Positions 14,872-24,557 of a DNA stretch of 33,625 nt are shown piece by piece. The DNA lies in IMG/VR virus record IMGVR_UViG_3300029319_000230, positions 1-33,625 of that record, one strand, 5' to 3'. The notes below the pieces were generated by a model, which worked only from the letters and a program-made list of their open reading frames with translations, made no database searches and was not told where the DNA came from. This DNA is from a virus. A program made the position numbers and the translations under genes. Position 1 is the stretch's first letter, and each line of letters starts with the position of its first letter.

Positions 14872-17662
14872 CGTATGATACTCCACCGTTGATCCATGTT
14901 GCAGATGGGTTTTTATAAACCACGGTCTGATATTGTACTACATCTGCAAAACTTATTCCATCTATTTTTCCTATTTCTTCTATAACATCTGCAAATAAGT
15001 CTTCTTTTTCTTCGAATATTTCTTTTGCCCTAGATGGATCAAATGCTTCATCAAACTCAGGTATGTACTGAAACCTAATACCAGTTAATCCAGCTGTTGG
15101 TTCATTACTTAAAGACATAATGTCAGGTCTATCTTTATACCTTGCGTCAGTTATAAATGTAAAACCATCTATTCCTCTAGCTCTAAGTGTGTTGGTAATT
15201 ATCTGCGCAAAGTCTACATTTTGTCTGTTTTGAAAATATATTTCTGCACCAGGTCTAGCTCCTTCGGTTCCATCAGCAACAACCTTTGATACAAAAACTG
15301 CATCCTGGTTGAATTTTTTGCCCATCTCAACAACCTTATCTGTCATAGCCTTGGGATTAAAATTTGTTCTTGTAACAACCTCAAAATTCAAAGATCTTTC
15401 CAATTCACCCATAAATTCGCCATATGTGTTATTAGCTTGGAAAGCCATAACAGTATCATCATTTTTAAGAGGTGCTGTAAGTTCTGCTGACAAATCAGCT
15501 TGTTGTATGTTTGTTGGAACATTGTCAGGTCTTTCTCTAGAAATACCTATTGTTGTTCTTTCAGGTGATCCTTCTAGAGTTTTTAATTCATCTGCTGCTT
15601 TTATTTTATCAGCTTCACTTGAAGCAGAGCTATTAATAATTGATCTAAGCTCTTTTACTCTTTCAGGATTAGCTGATCCACCATACACACTTTCAAAGTC
15701 TAATGATCCGCCTTCACCAGCTTTTGTTGTCCATCCGTTCTTAGTCCACTTTTCTTTTTCTAAAAACCAAACTACTGCCTGGAGATCATCTGCACCCATA
15801 TCACCTATGTTTGGATTAAATGCTTTTATGCCACCCTCCGTATTCAATATGTTTGCAGCATCAGAAAATACCTCTTGACCAAAACCAAACTCAGATCCTA
15901 TTTGTGGATTTTCAAAAGTACTTTTAGATAGATGTTTACCAGCTACAGCTTTTTCTGCTGGTGGTGGTATTCTTGGTAATCCAGCAGCATCTCTTAAATA
16001 TCTAGCAGCCCATACATCTATTGTAGCTTCATTACCAAAACCAATAAGATTACCAGTAAAGTTAATTGTTTTTGGAGCTTTGCCAGGCTTTATTTGCCTG
16101 AACATATCAAGTAAAGCTGTAGTGGCTGCTGGACTATTATTTCCAAATAATTTACCAGCTGCATTTCTTATAAGATCAAAATCAACATTTTCATCTTTTG
16201 CCATTGCAGTAAGTCTTGTTGAACTTAAATTACCACCTTCATCAGCAATCTTTTTATACATTTCAATTTGTTTATCAAAGTCACCACGGACATAAGATCT
16301 GAGTACACTAACAGCATTTTCATAGTTTTGTTGTACGTTAGTCATTGCTGACGTTGCACCAATAATATCAGCAAATACGTCAGATAAACCACCAAACTCT
16401 CTTCTAAGTCTAGATCTCATTGATCTATACCAATTTGCCTGGTTAATTATATCTATTGCAGCTTGATCACCATTCTTTGCTCTTTCAAGAACACCGTTAA
16501 CATCCGTGACCATTTTGTTTACAAGATTAGATTTATGAGTTGAAACAGCTGCTGTTTTTTTATCACCTTTTAATTTATCAAAATTTTTAACATTAGGAAT
16601 ATGGAAAGCATATGCTGGTTGCTGCCATCTAATATCTATTGAACCTTTTTTATTAACTTTAAATGATGGATTTTTACTGTCAGCTGCAATATTGATTGGT
16701 AGCCAACCTTCGCTTTCAGGATACTCATTTTTAACCCTTAGAGCTTCATCTCTGATGGTGTTATATTCTTTTGTTGTCTTAGTATCTGTTTTTAACTTTG
16801 TTGTTTCTGCTCTAGATAATCTATTAATTATATTACTAATAACACCAGCTTCAGCTTCACTTGTTGCAGCCGAACCAGCTGCTACAGTGCCGCCTTGTAA
16901 AACTCTTTTCCAAGGTATTTTTCTACCAATTCTAAATGCAGCTTCTAATAAACCACCTATGCCCATTCCCTCTAAAGATGACTTTGCAAGTTTTACAGCT
17001 TCAGGATCATCTTCGTATTTTGTAAACAAACCAACTAGCATTTCTCGCAATGCTTCCTGATCTTGTTGTTCAACGCCTTCAGGGTTTGACAATAACTGAC
17101 CTACAAGCGTTTGATCGTTTGCATTAAAAGCAGTAGCATCGGCTATACCGCCCCACATTAATGACCTGGTAAAAGGATTTGCATTTGTAATTAATTTAAC
17201 AAAAGAAGCTGCTGGTATTGCTGTTGTGCCAAATTGAGATATAGCTTCTGTCAATGCGCCAGTAATTTGATTGTCATATGGTTTGGAAAGATACTCATTA
17301 AATTTTACATTCAATGATTTAGGAATAAGTTGTTCTCCAAAATCTGTTATTGCCTTTACGCCGCTTTGTAAAAAATCACTTCCCATAACTGGGTTTTGTA
17401 TATCAAAGCCAATTTTATTAAGACCAGCCGTTACAATATCTACTGGCGCACCAACAATTGTTGCCAGGTTCATTGGTGCTTCTGTCATACCTTTTACCGC
17501 ACCTTTTACAGTAGCTCGACCCATTGTACCTGGTATTGTTTCTTTCTTATCAACAACTGGCTCTACTTTTTCTTTAGGCTTGTTTACAACACCGATATTA
17601 AAAAAAGCAGCTGTGTCTGCTGTTTCATAATCATTTTCTATTTGGTCTAAATAACTTGTCAT
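14843..17662 (-). CDS. Large internal virion / ejection protein, 939 aa
   Basis: This is the second large protein after the tail-tube genes. Residues 45-110 hold small Gly/Ala/Pro-rich segments that may touch membrane. A helical zone with RSMRSRLRREFGGLSDVFAD lies near 410-430. Near 530-560, INFTGNLIGFGNEATIDVWA, then RYLRDAAG, resembles a helix-hairpin-helix glycosylase-like fold that I have seen in phage virion proteins; this is tentative. The C-terminal third (740-930) is mixed alpha/beta. It overlaps its upstream neighbour by ATGA. A role in genome ejection is inferred from position. Confidence 0.7.
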   Translation of the reverse strand: MTSYLDQIENDYETADTAAFFNIGVVNKPKEKVEPVVDKKETIPGTMGRATVKGAVKGMTEAPMNLATIVGAPVDIVTAGLNKIGFDIQNPVMGSDFLQSGVKAITDFGEQLIPKSLNVKFNEYLSKPYDNQITGALTEAISQFGTTAIPAASFVKLITNANPFTRSLMWGGIADATAFNANDQTLVGQLLSNPEGVEQQDQEALREMLVGLFTKYEDDPEAVKLAKSSLEGMGIGGLLEAAFRIGRKIPWKRVLQGGTVAAGSAATSEAEAGVISNIINRLSRAETTKLKTDTKTTKEYNTIRDEALRVKNEYPESEGWLPINIAADSKNPSFKVNKKGSIDIRWQQPAYAFHIPNVKNFDKLKGDKKTAAVSTHKSNLVNKMVTDVNGVLERAKNGDQAAIDIINQANWYRSMRSRLRREFGGLSDVFADIIGATSAMTNVQQNYENAVSVLRSYVRGDFDKQIEMYKKIADEGGNLSSTRLTAMAKDENVDFDLIRNAAGKLFGNNSPAATTALLDMFRQIKPGKAPKTINFTGNLIGFGNEATIDVWAARYLRDAAGLPRIPPPAEKAVAGKHLSKSTFENPQIGSEFGFGQEVFSDAANILNTEGGIKAFNPNIGDMGADDLQAVVWFLEKEKWTKNGWTTKAGEGGSLDFESVYGGSANPERVKELRSIINSSASSEADKIKAADELKTLEGSPERTTIGISRERPDNVPTNIQQADLSAELTAPLKNDDTVMAFQANNTYGEFMGELERSLNFEVVTRTNFNPKAMTDKVVEMGKKFNQDAVFVSKVVADGTEGARPGAEIYFQNRQNVDFAQIITNTLRARGIDGFTFITDARYKDRPDIMSLSNEPTAGLTGIRFQYIPEFDEAFDPSRAKEIFEEKEDLFADVIEEIGKIDGISFADVVQYQTVVYKNPSATWINGGVSYDEYFGTATR

Positions 17663-19287
17663 TGTATTTCATCAATCCTAAATTTTTGATATGCCATAAG
17701 TTCTCTTTTTAAATTTTTAACTAATGGATCAGTTGCTTTGAACTTTGTTGGATTATTTTTTATAAAATCTTTTATTGATTGGATTGGTTTACTTGAATCA
17801 TATTCAAACCCATATGTTTCTTTTACTGAATCAAAAAAATCAATTGCTGATTGTTTCATAATTTTACGAAACTCTAATTCTTTTTTGTTATAAATATCTT
17901 GTGCTTTTTTAATAGTTTTTGCGTATGTAATATTATTAGTATCTAGCTTCCATTGAAATAATTCATTTTGTGCATCATCAAACATGAGTTGGAGAGACTT
18001 ACCAGCTGCACCAGTAGTATCTGCATTTTCGTTATAACTTAATTTATTTTTGAAAAATTGTTTTGCATCTCTAAAGCCATCATCTAATTCTTTTTGAGCA
18101 GCTGATAAAAAACCTTTGTAGTCTGTATCGTTAAGTCCTATAGCATTTTCTTCAACCAACTTAGCTGTCAAAATATTATTTCTATCTGCTGATTTAAGTA
18201 ACTGAATTACTGATCTATCTGACTTTTGGCTGCCTTTTGTTTCAGGCTGCCTTATTCCTAAAAATAATTCTGTTTCTCTTATTTTGCTTGTTGTAAGATA
18301 GTATCCTCTTGATTTAAGAATTTGATGATTTTTCTTTGCTTCTTGTAATTGTAAAGCATTATTTACATCAATATTAATAACCTTTGCATAAAGACTATTA
18401 TTGATACCTTCTAATTCTTTTTGCTTATCTTCTTTTTGTTGTTCACGATCTTTGTCAAACTCTTCAGCTGCTTTGAGTATTCTGTCACGCAGTTTTGTTT
18501 TATCACCAATAAGATTGATAGCATTGTTCAAAACTACGTTATCACTTTTGCCATCAACTATTTCCATAGCCACAGCCATAGCACTAGGTGACTTTTTCAT
18601 TTCTTTCAAAACTAATCCATCCACTAGCATTTCTGCTGATTTATCAAAGGCTGTAGTATATTCTTTTGAGCTGTAGCTGCCACCAGTAAGAGCTTTAGTT
18701 AATATACCTGGATTATTTACATTAGTAGAAAAAACCTTTTGAAAGTTTTCGTTAGCTGTTCCAAAGTTATCTGCATTTATGATTGCATTTACAGCTTCAT
18801 CAGTGCTGCTAGATATATTTGATTTATTTACCTCAATAATTCTAGAATTGTTTTTTTTCACATAATCAATGATTGCAGAACTATAGACCTCTTGTCCGAC
18901 AGACATAAATCTAGACTGTGATTTTTTAGAACTTAAAAACGGTTTGCCAGTTACTGGATTAATTTTAAGACCCATCTGATACTGTTTTAGTATCTGTTTC
19001 ATTTTACCCTTGGCTTCTCTTTCAGCCTGAATAGGATTTTCGCTTACTAATGCATTTGACTTTTCTTGCTCAAACTCTGCAATGATAGCTTTTTTAGCTG
19101 TGTCAACTTCAGTATCAGCTTCAATATCTAATTTTCTCATATAGATTTCAGTGAAGGCATCACCTACATCACCTATAGCACTTGCTACAGCTGCTGCTGC
19201 ATTTGGGTTTATACTAGCTGTTATGCGCCGTCCGCCACCACCGCGAATACCAAATCCAGTTTGTTGTTTATATGTAGGAACTTTCAT
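17659..19287 (-). CDS. Internal virion protein, helical, 542 aa (gp15 position)
   Basis: The protein starts MKVPTYKQQTGFGIRGGGGR and is then almost entirely charged alpha-helix, with segments such as AEREAKGKMKQILKQYQMGL and EFDKDREQQKEDKQKELEGI. Its place between the gp14-like and the two larger proteins matches T7 gp15, a periplasmic tube component of the ejection machine. Sequence similarity to gp15 is not obvious by eye. It starts directly after the preceding stop codon (TAAATG). Confidence 0.7.
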   Translation of the reverse strand: MKVPTYKQQTGFGIRGGGGRRITASINPNAAAAVASAIGDVGDAFTEIYMRKLDIEADTEVDTAKKAIIAEFEQEKSNALVSENPIQAEREAKGKMKQILKQYQMGLKINPVTGKPFLSSKKSQSRFMSVGQEVYSSAIIDYVKKNNSRIIEVNKSNISSSTDEAVNAIINADNFGTANENFQKVFSTNVNNPGILTKALTGGSYSSKEYTTAFDKSAEMLVDGLVLKEMKKSPSAMAVAMEIVDGKSDNVVLNNAINLIGDKTKLRDRILKAAEEFDKDREQQKEDKQKELEGINNSLYAKVINIDVNNALQLQEAKKNHQILKSRGYYLTTSKIRETELFLGIRQPETKGSQKSDRSVIQLLKSADRNNILTAKLVEENAIGLNDTDYKGFLSAAQKELDDGFRDAKQFFKNKLSYNENADTTGAAGKSLQLMFDDAQNELFQWKLDTNNITYAKTIKKAQDIYNKKELEFRKIMKQSAIDFFDSVKETYGFEYDSSKPIQSIKDFIKNNPTKFKATDPLVKNLKRELMAYQKFRIDEIQ

Positions 19288-19725
19288 TTAACTTAAACCA
19301 TATATAGTTGTAGCTGCTTTTCCAATTGCTCTAATCTTCATTGCTTTTGCTTGTGATCTTGCTTCAAAGTATGCAATCTCACCTCTAAGTCTTTCGTTCA
19401 CTGCATTTTCTCTAAAATCACTTGCTGTAGCAGCTGCCTGGCGTCTTTGATTTTCGTTATCTATTTCAAAGCTCAAAGCGTTATTTAATAAAACATCAAG
19501 AGCTGATCCAGTTATAGCTACATTGTTTTTACGCATAGCCATAGCTGATGCATCGTTTAGTCCTCTAAAATCATTCATAAATTTTACAGCATTCCTGGAT
19601 GCGTCAAACAAAGCCATTTCTGCTTTTTGTTCTTCTGATTTTGCGTTTCTATCTGCTACTGCTTTATTATATCGTCCAGTTTTTTTTACAGCACTAGCGC
19701 CCATAAAATCACCAACAAATCCCAT
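19288..19725 (-). CDS. T7 gp14-like internal virion protein
   Basis: The 145-aa protein starts MGFVGDFMGASAVKKTGRYN, then has AVADRNAKSEEQKAEMALFD and a long Ala-rich helix to the end. The YN..VADRNAK...Q..E signature with a later NNVAITGSALDVL segment is typical of gp14-type proteins, which enter the outer membrane during ejection. It overlaps the preceding stop by TAATG. Length is shorter than T7 gp14 (about 196 aa). Confidence 0.82.
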   Translation of the reverse strand: MGFVGDFMGASAVKKTGRYNKAVADRNAKSEEQKAEMALFDASRNAVKFMNDFRGLNDASAMAMRKNNVAITGSALDVLLNNALSFEIDNENQRRQAAATASDFRENAVNERLRGEIAYFEARSQAKAMKIRAIGKAATTIYGLS

Positions 19726-20165
19726 TATGTCACCCTACTAAATAAAATATGATCTCTGCCGTCAGGACTATATTTCCTAACAACACCTTCTACTTGCATA
19801 CCTAAGACTTTGATCCATCTTTGTGCGTCTTCCCAATCATGTCTTACATATGCCTGAACTCTATGAAAACTATTAAGATTCATAAGTTCAATTAAATATT
19901 TTTTTACAATTTTTGTAACCTTTAAAGGATGATCAAAAATCATATTAGTTCCAAGAAACCAGGCATCTCCTACACCATTCCATATTGGATAGATGCCACC
20001 TGAACAAATTATTTTACCGTTATTTACAGCTGTAAAAGATAAATTTTTTACAACCATAGTTTCAACAAATTGTGATACCTCTATCGGCGGTCTAATCTTT
20101 TCATCATTTACTGAACCACCTAAAATTTCTTTTGCGTGATCAGATTCAAAATCAACTATAATCAT
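19725..20165 (-). CDS. GNAT-fold protein, T7 gp13-like
   Basis: The 146-aa protein shows a GNAT pattern: MIIVDFESDHAKEI (strand and helix 1), FTAVNNGKIICSGGIYPIWN (strands 2-4, hairpin) and FHRVQAYVRHDWEDAQRWIK followed by VLGMQVEGVVRKYSPDGRDH (the C-terminal strand-helix pair). T7 gp13 and its relatives (DUF2833) have this layout and sit at the same position, between nozzle and gp14. A true acetyl-CoA loop is not clear, so it may be a scaffold for internal-protein assembly rather than an enzyme. ATGA overlap with the nozzle gene. Confidence 0.78.
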   Translation of the reverse strand: MIIVDFESDHAKEILGGSVNDEKIRPPIEVSQFVETMVVKNLSFTAVNNGKIICSGGIYPIWNGVGDAWFLGTNMIFDHPLKVTKIVKKYLIELMNLNSFHRVQAYVRHDWEDAQRWIKVLGMQVEGVVRKYSPDGRDHILFSRVT

Positions 20166-22429
20166 TTATCAAAAACAGATACCGTTGGGAATATAGCTAG
20201 TATTGTCATTGGTAGTGGTTGATCTTGCTGAATAACAATTGTTGCATCATCATCGTAGCCACCTCTAAATTCTACAGTTTTATCTCCAGTAAATAATGGT
20301 GTTGCTGTATCCATTGCATCTCCTGAATCTCTAAATGGCACAACGTCTAATTCACTGGTAGATGTGCCAACTTTCAATCCTACTGATCTAAATAGTCTTA
20401 CTGTAACCTCTGATATTCTTTTAACTTTGCCTTGAGAACTACCCAAAGAACTACCACCATCAACTCTTAGTGTTTCTACTTTACTTGTAAAAGGCAACCC
20501 TATGTGTGCTTTTGTAACAGAACGCTGGAGCGTAACGGCGCCTGAACTTACAGTGACGTTTGGATGAACTGATCCATCTGCTAATACTGAAACAGTTTGA
20601 CCTTCTAAATGGTCTAGACCTGATATAGTTGTTGCAGCGCTGCCTGAATATGTTAGTCCACTATCAACAAAGTATGCATCTGTAATATCAGAACCAAAAT
20701 CAAATCCTGACATTCTTTCAACATATCTTTTTGTTGCTCCACCTATTGTCCTTTTTACAATTAAATAAACTTCATCTTCATCTAGATCACCAGGTATAAC
20801 CGCCACTGATTCAACAACTGCATTGCCTGATCCGAATGCACCACCTATAATATGCCTATGCCATGCAACAACTTGCTCCTCTCTTCTATATGTCATGCAT
20901 GATAGAACGCCGTCTGATCTAACCGTCCATGCAACGCTGTCAGGCTCTTGCTGATAAGCAAAAGCTGTAATACCGCCTTCTGTTATATGTTCAGCTAAAA
21001 TAGTCATGTCAGGCGCTACATAGCTATCTGATTCATTACTGAATACTAATTCACGCAGTTTTCTTTTAGCACGCTGTAAAAACAATGTAGCATTACCAAC
21101 TTGCATTGGCTGGATATCTGCTGATCCATATGTGGTTTGTTGTTTTATCTGCGTATTGTTTGGCTTCAATGGTTCGTCAAAACCTGACGCCCTAACAATA
21201 AACTCACCACCACTAGTGCCAACTATGAGCTGCCGTCCTGATGCCAAGTATCTAATAACATTAACTTCATTAGATCCTATAGTATAAACCAAACCGTCAT
21301 CATCATTTGTACCACGCTCAAAGTTTTCAAAATCACCGCTTTGCGAAAAGAATATTGTTTGTGGTTGATTGCTTGTTCCAGCAAATACAAGCCGCTGCTC
21401 ATAAAATGCAACAGCAGCTGGAAACCCAGTTGTTTCTGAAAACGCACCTAATGCAAAATTACTATCTGCAATTAGATCGCCAGTAAGAGTAAAAGTACTA
21501 CCAGCACTTTCATTTACCAGGTCAATGCCAGGTGCAAGCGTCAATACTGTATCAGTTACATCAACTATAAGTTTGCCTGATGCATTATTGCTAGATGTAC
21601 CACTTATGGTAATCTTCATGCCATTTTCAAAACCCTGGGTAATAAAATTACCAGCGCTGTCTTCTATTCTATCATTATGCTCTAAACCAGTTGATGACGG
21701 ATCTCCTTCATGAAATGATAACGTACTAGCTGCATATGTAGGCATTAACTCTGATCTACCATCTTCAAGCTCTTGTACCGTTGCTGTAACGGATGTAGCA
21801 CTACTGAAGGCAGTAATCTTAGCAAAACCTTTATGCAGCTTCACAAGGCGTCCTACGTCCGTAGAAACGAATGTACTTGCACTAGCAGTTATTGTTACAC
21901 TGCCAGTTCTACCATTAGCAGTTAATGTAGTTGTTGTTAGATTTTGATCTAACATTGCCCCACGCTGTAGATCTACTTCTGTTACCGTCCATGCAGTATG
22001 ACTTGTCCTGGTAATTTTTCTAGGTGCATGACTTGGATGAGCTATGTACATAACGTCAGCTGTTTGAGCAAACTTAATCTGATCTAACTGCGCCGTGGTG
22101 TAAGGCGTTGTAAATTCTACTGGACTACCACTTAATACAACAATGCCGCCATCTTTATATACTCTAAAATATTGATTACCAAATTCTAATATATAGGCTT
22201 GTTCAACATTAAACTGAAAAGGTATTAACCTGGTTTGTGCAGAGCTTGTTTTAACCTCTCTAATAAATTGTGTTCCTGGTCTTCTGCCTAAACCGCCATG
22301 TGGCTGCACTAAAAAATTTTCTATTAGTTGTGCTGCATTATCATAACGTCCTAAATCAGTTCTACCAGTTAGCCTGGGCGTAATCTCACCTGACGTAAAA
22401 TTTTGTTTTGCAGCTGTGATCTTTGCCAT
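20162..22429 (-). CDS. Tail nozzle / tubular protein B (T7 gp12-like)
   Basis: The 755-aa protein opens with the family signature NFTSGEITPRLTGRTDLGRY, then IENFLVQPHGGLGRRPGTQF. The rest is beta-rich, with several immunoglobulin-like and propeller-like segments, and a FYEQRLVFAGTSNQPQTIFF motif near residue 335 that is also typical. It forms the hexameric nozzle of the short tail. It starts on the last base of the preceding stop (TAATG). Confidence 0.93.
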   Translation of the reverse strand: MAKITAAKQNFTSGEITPRLTGRTDLGRYDNAAQLIENFLVQPHGGLGRRPGTQFIREVKTSSAQTRLIPFQFNVEQAYILEFGNQYFRVYKDGGIVVLSGSPVEFTTPYTTAQLDQIKFAQTADVMYIAHPSHAPRKITRTSHTAWTVTEVDLQRGAMLDQNLTTTTLTANGRTGSVTITASASTFVSTDVGRLVKLHKGFAKITAFSSATSVTATVQELEDGRSELMPTYAASTLSFHEGDPSSTGLEHNDRIEDSAGNFITQGFENGMKITISGTSSNNASGKLIVDVTDTVLTLAPGIDLVNESAGSTFTLTGDLIADSNFALGAFSETTGFPAAVAFYEQRLVFAGTSNQPQTIFFSQSGDFENFERGTNDDDGLVYTIGSNEVNVIRYLASGRQLIVGTSGGEFIVRASGFDEPLKPNNTQIKQQTTYGSADIQPMQVGNATLFLQRAKRKLRELVFSNESDSYVAPDMTILAEHITEGGITAFAYQQEPDSVAWTVRSDGVLSCMTYRREEQVVAWHRHIIGGAFGSGNAVVESVAVIPGDLDEDEVYLIVKRTIGGATKRYVERMSGFDFGSDITDAYFVDSGLTYSGSAATTISGLDHLEGQTVSVLADGSVHPNVTVSSGAVTLQRSVTKAHIGLPFTSKVETLRVDGGSSLGSSQGKVKRISEVTVRLFRSVGLKVGTSTSELDVVPFRDSGDAMDTATPLFTGDKTVEFRGGYDDDATIVIQQDQPLPMTILAIFPTVSVFDK

Positions 22430-23019
22430 TACAACCTCGATGCAAGGAAGACATTACTTTCTGCCACTGTAAGACTAGATTCGTTATTCATTGTTGCTGG
22501 TGTACCTTCATTAGCATCAACAAACCTAGCTTCAACGAGTTTAGCTTTATACATTGTATTGAGCTGCACCATTAGATTTGCGCTATTTACCAACGCATAA
22601 CAAATATCTGCTGCAAGTTTAGCTGATATAGCTTCTATTAATAACTGATCATATTCATTTGGATCTTCAACTCGTGCCACATACAACATTTTTATTTCTG
22701 TTGAATTAGCTAAAATCTTTCTGCCTTCAACTTTATAAACTAAATCTTGATCTTGGAGTTGTAGAACACGCAAACAAAATGGATCTGTTGGAAGGGTGAA
22801 TTGATTAGAAAAATCAAAGTTTGGTGTTTCTGTGTCAGGAGCAAGTGTCACTCGTCTTAGAAGACAATTCCAGGGATGAGATCTAAATGTTGCATCTCTT
22901 ACAAAACTATATCTTTGATTACAAATCCTGGCAGCTTTACTATCTTCAGTGAGATCTAAAATATTAGATGCACCAATTAAGTTCAAAGCTGAATTACATA
23001 TATCAACAACACTAGCCAT
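22429..23019 (-). CDS. Tail tubular protein A / adaptor (T7 gp11-like)
   Basis: The 196-aa protein has the family opening VVDICNSALNLIGASNILDL, followed by ARICNQRYSFVRDATFRSHP and WNCLLRRVTLAP, then a beta part (FCLRVLQLQDQDLVYKVEGR) and a final helix. It forms the ring joining portal and nozzle. A strong terminator lies just before it, so its transcription is probably lower than that of the capsid genes or depends on read-through. Confidence 0.92.
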   Translation of the reverse strand: MASVVDICNSALNLIGASNILDLTEDSKAARICNQRYSFVRDATFRSHPWNCLLRRVTLAPDTETPNFDFSNQFTLPTDPFCLRVLQLQDQDLVYKVEGRKILANSTEIKMLYVARVEDPNEYDQLLIEAISAKLAADICYALVNSANLMVQLNTMYKAKLVEARFVDANEGTPATMNNESSLTVAESNVFLASRL

Positions 23020-23032
23020 AATAAACCTTTTG

Positions 23033-23060
23033 AAAAAAAGGGGCAGCGTTAACTGCCCCC
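23033..23060 (-). terminator. Rho-independent terminator after capsid genes
   Basis: On the minus strand GGGGCAG (23059-23053) pairs with CTGCCCC (23046-23040) around TTAACG, followed by T7. It ends the capsid transcript between the 153-aa protein and the tail adaptor gene. Confidence 0.93.
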
Positions 23061-23067
23061 TAGTTAA

Positions 23068-23529
23068 TTAATCTAATGCATAAAGCATAGTTAATTCGAT
23101 AGTACCAGTTGCAGCTGCACCAGCTAGTGTAACTGTTACTGGGTAACCATCCTGATTAGCATCGATCTCAATACCTGATCCTAATGCTAACGTAGCCGCT
23201 ACATCAGCTTTACCAGCTGAAGCAGACGAAGCTGCTGCCTTAAATTCATCGGCATCTAAAGCAACTGTTGTACCAGCAGCATTTACATATGCGCCGTGAC
23301 CAACTGCTAAAGTTGTGCTTGAACCTAATGCATCATGAGCTAAAGAACCACTTATGATTCTTGCGCCGTCAGGAAGGATAAACATTTCAATGACATCACC
23401 AGCTGAAAGTGATGATGCTTCATAAACGCCGTGAGCAATACGAACTCTGCCACCTAATTCGTTAGCTTTGTTCTTAACGGAAGGAACTGCTCTAGCGTTA
23501 GTTCTTTGAGTAGAATATACTGTAGCCAT
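23068..23529 (-). CDS. Capsid-associated beta protein, 153 aa (probable decoration)
   Basis: The protein is beta-rich and small-residue-rich: MATVYSTQRTNARAVPSVKN, then GGRVRIAHGVYEASSLSAGD, and Ala/Gly-rich strands to MLYALD. It follows the major capsid gene by 11 bp and precedes a terminator, so it is made together with capsid and probably in similar amounts. Proteins in this place in marine podoviruses are decoration or head-stabilising proteins. No catalytic motif is visible. Confidence 0.78.
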   Translation of the reverse strand: MATVYSTQRTNARAVPSVKNKANELGGRVRIAHGVYEASSLSAGDVIEMFILPDGARIISGSLAHDALGSSTTLAVGHGAYVNAAGTTVALDADEFKAAASSASAGKADVAATLALGSGIEIDANQDGYPVTVTLAGAAATGTIELTMLYALD

Positions 23530-23540
23530 TTATCTCTCCC

Positions 23541-24404
23541 TTACTCTGAACACTTAATTTCTATTACTTTTTCTTCTTCCATGCGAGTAGCTCCCATAGT
23601 CATGCAGTAATAGACTTGTGTTGCGTATGATTTATCAGCTCTTACATCGATCCTAGCTTGAGGTTCTTTGCCTAGAGCCACCTTCATTCCATCTTGCGCC
23701 CAGGCAAATACTCGTCTATCAGAGCTACCATCAACTGGTAATCTGTTAGAAACGATAAATTCAAACCCAACGAAATTTGATATTGTTCCAGTACTTAACG
23801 CACGCACTGTATTAAAATCGGCGCTAGTGACTGTTGTTGAGTTTAACAAATCGCTGATTTGCTTTGGTGACACAACGATGTATCTTGGGATAGATGGATC
23901 AACAGAGTTCTCATCAAGCTTCTGTTTTGCTTCAACTAACTTAGCGATTGTTAGACCGCCTGATCCTGAAGCAATTTGATTACCAGCTGGAAATGATGTT
24001 GTAGTAGATCCATCTTTCCCAGTTTTGGCATCGCCAAACATTGCAGCGATGATAACGTCATCCATCTTTCTGCCCATTGCAGCTGCTGCTGCCCTGGCGT
24101 AAGTTGATGTAGGATCAATCAATAATCTGATTTTATCCTGATCATCTATTAAAGTCGCATACTCATAATCTGACATTGTGACCATACGTCTTTCATGAGG
24201 TGTTTCAACCAAAGGTGTATCAGCGTTCCTTGTAGTTTTTTCTACAGCTGCTGTTGATCCAACTTGGTCGAAGAAAGCCTTCTCACCATTAACAGTTTCA
24301 ATATCTACGGTGTTTCGTAGAAGTGATCCCATTTGTTGTGAGAGAAGCTGAACATTCGATGAAAATTGATTCACGAATGCGGTAGTTATCTGATTCGCAG
24401 ACAT
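23541..24404 (-). CDS. Major capsid protein
   Basis: The 287-aa protein has N-terminal helix FVNQFSSNVQLLSQQMGSLL, then IETVNGEKAFFDQVGSTAAV, a TPHERRMVTMSDYEYATLID segment, AAAAAMGRKMDDVIIAAMFG and C-terminal PRYIVVSPKQISDLL and TMGATRMEEEKVIEIKCSE. This pattern belongs to the HK97-fold major capsid family of podoviruses with gp12-type tails. Position after scaffold confirms it. GGAG seven bases upstream sets the start, and a 110-nt structured leader lies ahead of it. Confidence 0.94.
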   Translation of the reverse strand: MSANQITTAFVNQFSSNVQLLSQQMGSLLRNTVDIETVNGEKAFFDQVGSTAAVEKTTRNADTPLVETPHERRMVTMSDYEYATLIDDQDKIRLLIDPTSTYARAAAAAMGRKMDDVIIAAMFGDAKTGKDGSTTTSFPAGNQIASGSGGLTIAKLVEAKQKLDENSVDPSIPRYIVVSPKQISDLLNSTTVTSADFNTVRALSTGTISNFVGFEFIVSNRLPVDGSSDRRVFAWAQDGMKVALGKEPQARIDVRADKSYATQVYYCMTMGATRMEEEKVIEIKCSE

Positions 24405-24444
24405 TTACATTCTCCATTAAAATTAAGATTTAAGTTTCTACGAT

Positions 24445-24555
24445 TGGCTATCTGCTTGCGCAGACCATCTATTACTAAGGGTAATTAATCCACCTTACGC
24501 AAAGGTATGTGCTATGGGGCATATAGCTTATCCATAGATTAACCCATCACTGGGT
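24445..24555 (-). promoter_or_regulatory. Structured RNA leader of capsid gene (five hairpins)
   Basis: In the 153-bp gap between scaffold and capsid genes, the minus-strand RNA can form five consecutive hairpins. H1 is ACCCA-GTGA-TGGGT (24555-24542, GNRA loop). H2 is CTATGG/CCATAG (24537-24512). H3 is ACCTT-TGCGT-AAGGT (24506-24492). H4 is ATTAC-CCTTA-GTAAT (24485-24471). H5 is TCTGC-GCAA-GCAGA with an outer TGG/CCA (24467-24445, GNRA loop). There is no T run, so this is not a plain terminator. It likely shapes stability, processing or translation of capsid mRNA. Confidence 0.6.
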
Positions 24556-24557
24556 AT

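Noticed and set aside
15309-15878. Long rightward frame of 189 codons opposite the 939-aa protein
   Set aside because: Antisense shadow of a clearly coding region with no ribosome site and no recognisable domain.
24405-24557. A tRNA or tmRNA in the capsid leader
   Set aside because: The five hairpins do not form a cloverleaf: no closing acceptor stem, no T-loop TTCGA sequence and no CCA.
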